This document shows positions 1 to 9,931 of a DNA stretch of 64,000 bases, one piece after another (the stretch's first letter is position 1; each line of letters starts with the position of its first letter). The DNA comes from Nomia melanderi (Eukaryota > Arthropoda > Insecta > Hymenoptera > Halictidae): positions 13,208,451 through 13,272,450 of the forward strand of contig NC_135012.1 in assembly GCF_051020985.1 (NCBI RefSeq), in the 5' to 3' direction. Under the pieces are notes generated by a model. The model had not been told where the DNA came from and did not search any database. It was given only the letters and a program-made list of their open reading frames with translations. Position numbers and translations under genes: made by a program.

Positions 1-1135
1 TACGCGTATCTAAAATGTTATATCGATGTGGGACTAGCAATTAGACGATAGACTAAAGTTCCAGCATTATCGCGGTTACGATTGCCTTGCGATTTATTTG
101 TCAATTATAATGATACACCTACTTTGTCATTAATACTTTATTGAGAAGAAGAGAAAAATTCTAAGCATATTCTATGTCTACCTTTGCTCTGCAATGTAAT
201 AATTGATAACAGTAATTTTGAGTAACATTCATGTTTATTAACTTCTGTTGAAAATTTTCCCCGCGGGTCTCACATGTTGTTGTGAGGCAAGGGGTTAATT
301 AGGCGAACAATCTGCGTTGATTAGCGTTTCTATCGACGGTAATGGGAATGAAGCAAGAAACGTATCAGTTTAGAGGGTGTTAGTCCCATCGCTAGCTGCA
401 AGGGCGAGAGCTCGATCGCGGCGGATGTGGAGGAGACGACGCCGATGGCGGGGGAGGGTGGGAGGACGCGTTTTGTAATCAAATCTAAAATTCCCAGCGC
501 GGAGGAACCCGATGAAAGAGTAACCAACGGACTCAATCGAATCCGGCTACCGGCTTGTCACCTGACTTCAAATAAGCGACCACTGTCCTGCGATTTCCGC
601 GCGGCGCTCCCTCGCGCCACCTTTAGCCTTTTCCCAACCCCTTTCGCCCCGGCTCGACCTCAGATTTCCCCGGAGGCCGAAAAAAAAGGACGAGAACTGC
701 AGTTCAACCCCTTGTCACCTCGAAAGAGTTGGAACGATCTTCGTTACACTGTGCTCGGGCTTTTTAGCGAACCGTTTCTTTATTCATCATTTGTATAGTC
801 TCTTCGTACCGAGCAATTGATCATTTCTAACTCGAACGAGCACGTTAATTGTTCGCTTAACACGTTCCGTGCCACTGAAACTTCGGTTATATTTTGCTTG
901 TAGCCTGTATTGATTTTTTAAAATATAATATTAAATTATATTCAAATTTTTGGTTATTTTTATATATTTTGATATTGTTCCTTCATAGTTTCGGTGCTGT
1001 GTAACCGCTATTCTTAAGCATTCCCTTAAAAATATTCTCTTAGAGAAATTCGCGTGTACAATATGCGGTACACGTACCACTGAACGTGTCAATTCATCAG
1101 GTTTCTCGAATTTATACAGAATAATTAGATACAAT
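1..1135. other. non-coding stretch left of the palindromic element
   Basis: No convincing gene is visible. A 372-base plus-strand frame at 427-798 and a 207-base minus-strand frame at 330-536 overlap in a GC-richer patch. Neither starts at a good ATG, shows a family motif or has a clear splice pattern. The patch could be an exon of a gene lying to the left, but nothing in this window decides that. Confidence 0.5.
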
Positions 1136-1238
1136 TTGCTAGAGCGACAGGACTTTCACGTAATAACGGTTGCAGCTGGTACGGGGCATCCTGCTAATGA
1201 GTGCGACAAGGATATACAATCGGCGGTGCAGGCGATAG

Positions 1239-1451
1239 TGGCGCCATCTAGCGGACGGGCGTTTCCAAAGCTTTTCCCTATACCCGCAATGTGTAAGACA
1301 AGGACAGAGCTAGTGTGCGACAAGGACAGAGATAGTCTCACTCGCGCCACCTACTAGGAAAAAGCATCTCATCAGTCCCTGGTACCTACTCGTGAAGCAT
1401 CAGGACCAAAGAGGTCGCACGGATAGCTAATCAAGTGCTGCCATCTAGCGG
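1239..1451 (-). promoter_or_regulatory. three CTCF-like motifs in the left palindrome arm
   Basis: On the minus strand this arm carries CCGCTAGATGGCGCCA (1,239-1,254), TAGTAGGTGGCGC (1,344-1,356) and CCGCTAGATGGCAG (1,438-1,451). The shared core AGRTGGCRS resembles the known insect and vertebrate CTCF core (AGRKGGCGC). Binding is inference from motif resemblance only. Confidence 0.45.
1292..1338 (+). repeat. short direct repeat in the palindrome arm
   Basis: The unit GACAAGGACAGAG followed by CTAG or ATAG occurs twice in tandem, about 22 bases apart. A mirrored pair lies at about 2,340-2,385. A related GCGACAAGGATA copy lies at 1,203-1,214. These are internal subterminal repeats of the palindromic element. 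Confidence 0.6.
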
Positions 1452-2225
1452 CGACAGCTAGGAACTAAATGCGACATGGCGATGGAGAAGAAACGATGAA
1501 ATCAGCAGCGAATTCATTAATAACTCTTCTCCCACAAATAATTTGTTGACATTTGCAATTTAGGATCATAGAATAGACCTTCCTCTAGTTTCTTGTATCA
1601 TCATTAATAGGATTTTGTTCCGCATTAGTGGTTTATTAATTATTCTTCCGGACGATGTCACAACATAGGCTAGAATCGTTTGACAAGTGCTGCGCAAATC
1701 ATTAAGTTTCTCATTTAATACGCACAATTCGCGAATGTTTGGAATTGGTGAAGGTAAAGTGCACTGCTAACCATCATTCAGTAATACCCATATATCCTTT
1801 TCTATCTTAATTATTGCGTTCTAATGGAACGCAGTCAATACATCGAAACTCGCTAATAGCTAATTAATTACAGCCGAAATCAAGTCCAGACTCTACTGTA
1901 ATGATTACTAGGGTCTACTTCAACTTCTTCAATTACAAACATTCACATATTGTGCCTATTAATTGAGAAACTTAATAATTTCCTCATTGCCTGTCAAAAA
2001 ATTTAAGGTTATCTTGTGACATCGTCCCAAAGAATAATTAATAAATACTTAACGCGGTACAAAATCCTATCGATGGCGACATGGGAAACTAGGGAAAGGT
2101 CCATTCTACAATCCTAAATTGCAAAAGTTAACAATTTATTTGTAATAGTCGAGTTATTAATGAATTCGCTGCTGATTCCGTCGTTTCATCACCATCGACA
2201 TGTCGCATTTAGTTCCTGGCTTTCG

Positions 2226-2438
2226 CCGCTAGATGGCAGCACTTGATTAGCTATCCGTGCGACCTCTTTGGTCCTGATGCTTCACGAGTAGGTACCAGGG
2301 ACTGATGAGATGCTTTTTCCTAGTAGGTGGCGCGAGTGAGACTATCTCTGTCCTTGTCGCACACTAGCTCTGTCCTTGTCTTACACATTGCGGGTATAGG
2401 GAAAAGCTTCGGAAACGCCCGTCCGCTAGATGGCGCCA
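2226..2438 (+). promoter_or_regulatory. three CTCF-like motifs in the right palindrome arm
   Basis: Mirror images of the left-arm motifs on the plus strand: CCGCTAGATGGCAG (2,226-2,239), TAGTAGGTGGCGC (2,321-2,333) and CCGCTAGATGGCGCCA (2,423-2,438). The cores are kept although the surrounding arms have drifted. Binding is not shown. Confidence 0.45.
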
Positions 2439-2560
2439 CTATCGCCCGCGACCAAAATCTTCTATCCTTGTCGCACACGCGTGCTGTCCTTGTCTTACTC
2501 ATTGCGGGGTTGCGATGCCCCTTTCTCACCGCAACCAGCATTACGCTACCGAATTTCTCT

Positions 2561-5312
2561 ATGTAAAAATATAATTGCAATTGAATGCTATTAATAACCC
2601 GTCGAACCTGCACATGTCTAGTGAAAAAAATTAAAGACAAATATCGTAGAAGTGTTATACTTTAATGCGAAGTTTAAAAACTACTTAATTTAATATATAG
2701 ATACGGAAAAATTATATTGCAGTACGCTATAGTTAAAAAAGTAGCCATTATATAATTAGTTTTAAAAGAACGTTGTTACGTGGAATTTCACAGTATTCGT
2801 AGAGAATATTCGTTTTTTCTATTTTTTTTTGTTTGACACGACGTAACAGGCTCTTACGAAACAGGATGTGCCCCTGAACTTGCCACGTTTTCAAACAGTC
2901 GATTGTCCCGAACAGTCAACCGCAAGTATTTTTAGGCGTCCGGATTACATTTGCAAACAATCGCGGTGCGAGGCGGTTGGGCAAACACGAGCAAGTAGAA
3001 AAGCTTAAATCGAGCGAGACACCGACAGGGAATTAGCGAGTCTAGAAGATTAACGTAAGGTGATCGAAACTTCCAGGATTCCCAGCGTTTATTGACTCTC
3101 CTAGGTTCTCCAGGAATCGAATTTCATCCGGAACTCTATAAATACCGTTGATTCATCGATTCCAATGCCACTTCATCGTCATCGTGCCTCGTCAAACAAT
3201 ATTTCTCGCTTGCCTGTCGAACCTTAATTGAGTTACGATCGTACGAAAGACGATGCGATTCAAGCTGTGTCAACATTAGGCGGAAAAGAACAATGCATTT
3301 GCATGTCCGACGTTTAAACGTACTACAGGTGTATTTTGCCTCGTGGTCTTCGCGGTTTAGAATAATTCAACTCGATAAGTCACAGCCTTTGCCCCTTATC
3401 TTCCAATTATACAGAAACATTTCATATTTCATCGGCACGTCGACATCGCTCGTGTGAACCAGTACACCGTTCGAACGGTCAGCAGGAGTAATCGCGAATA
3501 TTACACCGAAAGTTCCGCAGTATTCCCGTTCGCGAGGCATAGAAAGTATCTGTTTGATTTTTGGAGCGTGCGTATTATCGTAGCCGCGCGACGTTGGCAT
3601 GCAAACTACGTCGTCATCCAAGAACACGGTGTGGCCTTGTAATTTACAGACGTACAAGCTACAGCTCCACACACGTTGAGAATTTCAACGGTACGGTGAA
3701 GTCCGAGAGAGAAAAACTGGTGCAGCGCGATGGCAAAAAGGACTCGAACGGAAACGGAGTGTCTCGGTAATAAATCCGCGTTCCTTGATAACGCCGATCG
3801 AGTTCCAGCGGAAAAGAATGAAAAGTTTACGCGAGCCGGCTCGCTTTCCACGCGGCGCGCCGTTTGTTTCGATTTGTCGCGTCTCGCGAGAGCAGTAAAC
3901 GATTATCGCGAGCGATCGTCGCCGCGACACGGATCCTCGATCACTTTTACTCTCTTGGACATCCGAGCGAACGTCTTTCCGCGTGCTTTCGTTGTGAAAT
4001 CCCGCGCTCCACTGATACGCCTGTGCTTTCTAGCTAAATGAAAGTTCCGAGAAGAACAAGCTTTTCGTCACGCGACTCCTTAATTGCACGGACGAGTCGA
4101 TTGTTAATTAAACCAGGAATTTTTCCTTCAATTTCTACCGTGCTCCTCGAAGCCCGTCGATTTTTACGCTTGAGAGTGACTCGTAAGATAGATGGGATTG
4201 GGTTCACTCTTGAAATACAGCAGAAGTTCTTTCAAACGTTCTTTTATTTTCTAATTACATTATAGCCAATCAAGGTTACATAACAACGTTCTCATTCTCA
4301 CCAACATTCGTCCTTGCACTAATAATTATCTGTATACACGGTTCATTTAGATTCCTTCTCATTTTCCTTTGGTTTCTTTTGTACGCTGGTTCTTCGCGTC
4401 GACGCTGGTCCAAAAGAGCGTCGAAAACGCTGAACAGGATGCCGAAGAATGCCGCGTAACCCGGATACGGGAGCTAGAAAAAGAGAGCAAATTGGTCGGT
4501 GAATTAGCTGTAATTCGCGTTCGCCAAACCCAGCGATCGTTTAGGAGAGGAGCGACGCATGCGTTCGCATCCTGGCCGGCGTAGTAGTACCAGTACTTAC
4601 ATACTTACTTACCAGCAGGTTCGCCAAGTGGAGGGAGGCTCGGGCACGTGTGAAACAGCTGTAGATTTAATCAGTGTATAGAGCAGGTACGGGGCGACGC
4701 ATCAAATCGGTAAGGCTCAGTCAGCGTGGAAGACTTCTCTCATCGGCCGCGATTAGCGCGCGAGGATTCCGTCGCGTGGAAACATCGAAACCCGCGGGAA
4801 AACGAGCTGCGACAAAAAAGAGAAAGCAAGTTGACAAGATCGTAGAGTGGACAGTGCGCGCTGGATCATCGATGTTCCAGCATGAAATGTTTTCCGGCCG
4901 ATAATCGCGAATCTTTCAGGCAGTCGAGATATGCGGGACTGTTACGCGCCGCTACCAGGAAGCAGGATAATATCACGTGTCCGCATTGCTCTCACGTGGC
5001 AAGCGATCAGGTGACACTCGTACACCTACTCGCCGTCGAAAATCACTCGCTAATTGTCCGTTGAAAGAACCGTTAATTGCCAGCTCGTTTCGCCGATCGT
5101 GAATCGAAACGACGACGCGCGCTCGCTTAATGGGACTACGCCGGTTGCATAAGAAAAATCTCCGCTGATCGAACGGCGCTCGGTCGATTACCGGAACCAT
5201 CCTCTCGTCAACGGTCGTGTGCTTCGGTGTGGTTTCAGGACTCCGAATCGGACGCGATGATATAGAGAGAGAGACGCGAAGGGAGACACGTCCAATCGCC
5301 GGAGGCAGAAAG
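2561..5312 (+). other. upstream region and probable 5' UTR of transporter 1
   Basis: No coding gene is supported between the palindrome and the first transporter. Overlapping short frames at 3,367-5,064 run on both strands without recognisable motifs. An initiator-like ATCAGTGTA at about 4,670 and a donor-like GAGCAG/GTACGG just after it could mark a 5' UTR exon. An acceptor-like TGGTTTCAG ending at 5,238 could start the exon that carries the ATG at 5,313. No TATA box is evident. These assignments are inference. Confidence 0.35.
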
Positions 5313-8300
5313 ATGACGGGGTTCAGCTTCGAGAAGCTGCTGAAGAGCAGAGTGCCGGTTCTAAAATGGCTACCGGTCTACAAGCCGAAAGACGCGCTGG
5401 GTGACCTAGTTGCTGGCTTGACAGTTGGCCTGACCTTAATACCTCAGGTACTTTCCACGCTACACAATGTCATTCCTGCGACGCGGGTTATCGAAATGTT
5501 ACTTATCCGATCTAGTCCGATCGCCGGGAACACGTCTCTCTACTCGCGTGTCCTCCTCTTTGCTTCCAGGCGATCGCCTACGCCGGACTGGCAGGATTGA
5601 CGCCCCAGTACGGGCTGTACAGCGCGTTCGCGGGCAGCTTCGTTTACATTGTTTTTGGTACTTGCCGAGAAGTCAATATTGGCCCGACCGCGTTGATCTC
5701 GCTGCTGACGTACACCTACGCGAGGTAAGAGGCGAAATTTCGGACTTTAAACGGAAGAGACTCGGAGCCGAGCCTGAGAACGGACGACCGTGATGGGCGG
5801 TTTCGGTCGTATCCTTAATTGCCGGCAATTGCGACGGGCAATATGATTCAACGACGGCTGAAAGGATGGCCCTTGCCGCGATTATCGCGCCGTCGGTCCA
5901 CGCAATTGAGAGATTCTTAACGAAAACGAGGCAGCCCGTGAATTTCTAGAACAGGGTCAACAAGATGATCTAATTTTTAGGTCTAACGAAAAGCGAGCGA
6001 CCGTTTTTCTTTCAGCGAACTGGTAACGCGCCTCGAACTCGAAGCATCTCGCGTCTTCGTTGGAAGTTACGCGAAAATCCTTTCGATTCTCTGAAAAATT
6101 ATTGATTTTTAATCATTTAAACACACTCTTCTTCCTATTCGACGCGGTATTTTCCAGAGGTATTCCCGAGTACGCGATCCTACTGTGCTTCCTGTCGGGA
6201 TGCGTTACCATCGTCCTCGGGATACTGCGATTAGGATTCCTGGTCGAGTTCGTCTCGATCCCAGTGGTGTCCGGGTTCACGTCCGCGACGAGCATCATCA
6301 TCGCCTGCAGCCAGATCAAAAGTTTGCTCGGCCTGAAGATCCACGGGGAAAGTTTCATCGAAATTTGGACGGAGCTGGTCAACAACATCGCCAAGACCAG
6401 GATCCCTGACCTGATCTTGTCTTGCTGCTGCATTCTAACTTTGTTGACCCTGAAGGTAATTCGCCGCGGACGTTCACGCGAGCGGAGCTATTTAGTTGTT
6501 AGGCGAAGAAAAAGGAAAATCGTTTTTCAGAAACTGAAAGACGCCAAGGTCTCGAACCGAATACTGAAAAAGTCCATCTGGTTCCTGGGAACCGGCAGGA
6601 ACGCTATCGTCGTCATTCTGTGCGCGGTGATTTCATACGTTTACGAGAGCCGAGGTGGGGCACCGTTCGTCCTGACGGGGCACATCGAGGCGGGTTTGCC
6701 GTCCGTCCAGCCACCGGCATTTTCGAGGACCGTTGGTAACCAGACCGAGACTTTCGTGGACATGTGCAAGAACCTGGGCACCGGTATCCTCATCGTCCCG
6801 TTGATATCGATCATTGGGAACGTCGCGATTGCCAAGGCCTTCTGTAAGTTTCGTGGAGAATTCCCAGCGGAGGAACCGCGAGGTTCGGTAGAAAAAACTG
6901 ACGAATCGTATTGCAGCGCGAGGCCAAACTCTCGACGCCACCCAAGAAATGCTCACCCTCGGCCTGTGCAACATAGCAGGTTCCTTCTGCCACTCCATTC
7001 CCGTGACCGGTTCCTTTTCCAGGAGCGCGGTGAACAATGCCTCCGGCGTGAGGACACCTTTGGGCGGCGTGTACACGGGTGAGGGGAGTTCTCCGGAACT
7101 CGGCGGGATGAAGGATCAGAGGGAAAATCAGAGGTAAAAATGTCGAATCGGTTGCAGGTATTCTAGTCATCCTCGCTTTAAGCCTGCTCACGCCGTACTT
7201 TTACTACATCCCGAGAGCGACGCTGAGCTCTGTTATAATCAGCGCGGTAATATTCATGGTCGAGGTGAAGATAATAAGGCCGATCTGGAGATGCAGCAGT
7301 GAGTAGAGTAGCCGATCGAAGAAAGCGGCGCGATCGAAGAAACGAAATAATACGTTCGAATAATTTCAGAGCGGGATCTGATTCCAACTTTCGCCACTTT
7401 CTTCGCGTGCTTGTTCGCCGGTGTCGAGCTGGGAATTTTAATAGGGGTGACGATTGATCTGGCTATATTAATTTATTTCAACGCCAGGCCGACAATATAT
7501 ATCGAATACAGAAATGTAAATACATAACAATCATCGACGAAGAGTTTTAGAAGTTGCTATTTTGAAAATATTTCCTTTACTTATTAATTTATTGATTTAT
7601 TAATTTATTTATTTATTCATTTAGTTTGTTTGTTTATTTATTTATTTATTTTATTTACTCATTTATTTATTCGTTAACTAATGAATCTCCCGTCAACGCA
7701 GACTCCCGCGGCGAGTTACATCCTCGTGCGACCCAGCGCCGGGCTGCTCTTCCCAGCGGTAGATTACCTGAGGATATACCTGTTGGAGAATCTGGCCGAC
7801 GATCAGCAAAAGCTACTGAAAACCTTTAAGAACTCGAAAATCGTCGTGCTAGACTGCAAGCATATCGATAAAATTGATTTCACCGCGGCGCATGTAAATA
7901 CGTGCAACGCTATTAACGCACCGTTCGTCCTGGATTTTACCTCTCCGAGCATATCTTTTTCTTTTTTTTACCTTTTTCATCGAGCTACGTGTCTATTGTT
8001 TAACGGTTAGAACTCGTATATAATATAAATACGCATAGCGTGTCTCTCTAGCGTCGTATTAAGGAAATTCAAATTCAACTACCGCTAGCAGATGCAAGAT
8101 TCAGGACCAATCCGAACAGATTTCCTCGTTTCCGCCGGAAATGTGTGCATTTATTTCTGTTGTTCGCGTTTCGCAGGGCTTGAATACGGTGATAAACGAC
8201 TTCAAGGGAAAAAATCACAGGCTGATAATGCTACGGCCGTCCGCGGAGGTGTTGCGGAGCGTCCAGTCGCTGTCCGAGGAAATCATACCGGTCGTTTACA

Positions 8301-8440
8301 CGGACGCGGAGCTCGTGGCAATTTTGAAGGAGTTCAGTATGAGCAAAAGGGTCCTGGAGTTCAACGCGGAATTAATAGACGTGACGAACGTAAAGCCCGA
8401 CGCCCCGCCGAGGGACGAGCACGCGAGCACGAAACTCTGA
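5313..8440 (+). CDS. SLC26 sulfate/anion transporter 1 (SLC26A11-like), 9 exons, 601 aa
   Basis: Multi-pass plasma-membrane anion transporter of the SulP/SLC26 family. The closest subfamily by sequence feel is the sodium-independent sulfate anion transporter. CDS exons, all phase-compatible with GT/AG sites: 5,313-5,447; 5,570-5,724; 6,158-6,455; 6,531-6,843; 6,917-7,078; 7,158-7,298; 7,370-7,515; 7,702-7,893; 8,177-8,440. The N-terminus has the family pattern KWLPVYKPKDALGDLVAGLT, then AIAYAGLAGLTPQYGLYSAF and NIGPTALISLL. The conserved TGSFSRSAVN lies at about residues 331-340, and an extracellular-type NQT glycosylation site at 266-268. A C-terminal STAS domain begins near residue 451 (YILVRPSAGLLFPAVDYL). 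Length matches the roughly 600 aa usual for SLC26A11 proteins, and no break is seen. The ATG at 5,313 gives the family N-terminus. Codons are G/C-ending and CpG-rich, unlike transporter 2. Substrate (sulfate, chloride, bicarbonate or other) cannot be read from sequence. Confidence 0.93.
7570..7675 (+). repeat. TTTA-rich low-complexity tract in transporter 1 intron
   Basis: Irregular tandem TTTA/TTAT units fill most of the intron between exons at 7,370-7,515 and 7,702-7,893. It is simple intronic sequence with no coding value. Confidence 0.85.
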
Positions 8441-8968
8441 GGCGATCGACAAACCGAAAACGATTTACCGAAGAAACGGTCGAAGAAATCGACAACCGAT
8501 GCATAGTACAGTGCGGGAAACATTCCTAGAATTTTGCATTTCACTTCTTTTTTTTTTCCTCCTCGCGTTTTCTCTCTTTTTTTTCTTCAATACATATCGA
8601 AAATCGAGTTATAGGAGTATCAACGATATCGTATAAAATCGTAATGAACATTAACACGTATTTACGATTATATATGAATTGTATAATAATTCGTATATTT
8701 TTTTTTTTTTGTAACTTTTTACCAGTAATGATATAGATCCATATGAAAAATTACTTGCTTCTTCTTCTTCTTCTTCTATTTTCAAAGAGACTCTATTGAC
8801 GCGTGCAAATTCTCAATACGAATGAAGGAATAATACTGTGTGGTTATAAATGCATACCAGAATATGAATATGTCAAGGGAAAAGGATATATTCTAATTAG
8901 TCTATATAACATCTACCAGCTACGGCAAGTTCGTGTTTTACTTTGTAAAAACTTGTAAGTCCTCGAAA

Positions 8969-8974
8969 AATAAA
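8969..8974 (+). terminator. candidate polyadenylation signal, transporter 1
   Basis: Canonical AATAAA about 530 bases after the stop codon of transporter 1, followed by T-rich sequence. It is the best hexamer seen before the opposing gene, but use is not proven. Confidence 0.5.
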
Positions 8975-9634
8975 CTATATGGTATTTCTTAACAATACAC
9001 GTAATATTTAAACAAAAATAAATCGCCGTATAAAATGCTTTTGCCTCTGAACCAGTAGAGGGACGAAGAAATAGAAGGGAAATCAATGAAAGAAAAATGA
9101 TCTCTCGCCGTCGGGTCGAGAATTAAATGAAATTCGTCAGACTTGTTTGATTCGTGACTCTTCGAGTTACGATCGCTAACGGTAACTCCACGCGTGTCGC
9201 GCGCGCGAACAGTTTCCTTCCTCTCTCTCTCTCTGTGTGCTGTCCATCTCTCTTTAAGGAAACGAAAACAAAAGAACCAAACGAAATTTTTCCGTGGCAC
9301 GAAATAAAACGCTACACCGTCGTATAATACTTTCGATCGTAGGAACTGAAAAACTTTCTGTACCCCGAGAATACGAAGCGCCCGATATAACATTGAAAAA
9401 GATACCTTCTACGGAATCCGTGTAACGAGTAACATCGATCATCTAAGGTTTAGACTGACTGGTAGAAATATCTGAAGAGAATCTAGAAAATAGATCTGCT
9501 ACTTTCACACGTGTTACCATAGGAAAGAACAAGACGAGGCTATCGCGTAATTGGCAGTTACAGTATCGTAAAATTCCTTTAAAGCTTCTCAACTTTGAAA
9601 AAATCTATCATCTAATTTGATGCGGAACATCTAT

Positions 9635-9700
9635 ACATATACATATATATACATATATTTATATTTATATTTATATATATATATATGTATATATACATAT
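9635..9700. repeat. AT dinucleotide / TATATT microsatellite
   Basis: Run of TATA, TATATT and CATATA units with no coding potential. It lies in the probable 3' UTR of the minus-strand Asn-rich gene. Confidence 0.9.
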
Positions 9701-9931
9701 ATAAAAAGTACGTGAAGATGCGTCTGAAGTAGATCGATTAAAAAACTTTCATATCGTTCACGATACGCTTGTACATGTATAAAGATATAACGATGATACG
9801 AACGGACAAAGAACCGTAAGATGAATAATGTGCAACGATTTTGTACGGTGTAATTGCAACGATCTAGATCGAAAACAAGATTATAGGTTATGGGTATGCG
9901 GTACCGTCGCCCGTTAACTGTTCCTATGGTT

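Larger units (their letters stand above)
1150..2560. mobile_element. 1.4-kb imperfect palindrome, probable fold-back transposable element
   Basis: The left arm (about 1,150-1,840) reads as the reverse complement of the right arm (about 1,870-2,560) along nearly its whole length. Matching blocks are 1,239-1,380 with 2,300-2,438, 1,390-1,500 with 2,170-2,290, 1,500-1,590 with 2,085-2,170, 1,620-1,670 with 2,015-2,070 and 1,700-1,790 with 1,905-1,990. The arms differ by scattered substitutions and small indels, so the insertion is not recent. No transposase frame is present; the mirrored small frames near both ends are the same arm read on opposite strands. The ends are blurred and I cannot define a target-site duplication. 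A non-autonomous MITE with very long terminal inverted repeats is the best reading. A segmental inverted duplication is the alternative. Confidence 0.8.
8441..9931. other. converging 3' UTRs of transporter 1 and the Asn-rich gene
   Basis: After the TGA at 8,438-8,440 the sequence is AT-rich and T-tract-rich, with a CTT repeat at 8,757-8,777. An AATAAA at 8,969-8,974 is a credible polyadenylation signal for transporter 1. From the other side, the minus-strand gene stops at 9,932, so its 3' UTR runs leftward through an AT microsatellite (9,635-9,700). Minus-strand open frames here (8,989-9,393 and 9,631-9,960) have no recognisable motifs and probably lie in UTR. Confidence 0.6.

Noticed and set aside
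427..798. Possible coding exon at the left edge
   Set aside because: It starts from a GTG rather than ATG, overlaps an opposite open frame, and has no motif or clear acceptor. It could be re-opened if transcript data place a gene to the left.
1156..2640. Mirrored small proteins at both ends of the palindrome (MARVRLSLSLSHTSS type)
   Set aside because: The same repeat DNA read on opposite strands. The repetitive sequence comes from the GACAAGGACAGAG direct repeats, not from a gene.
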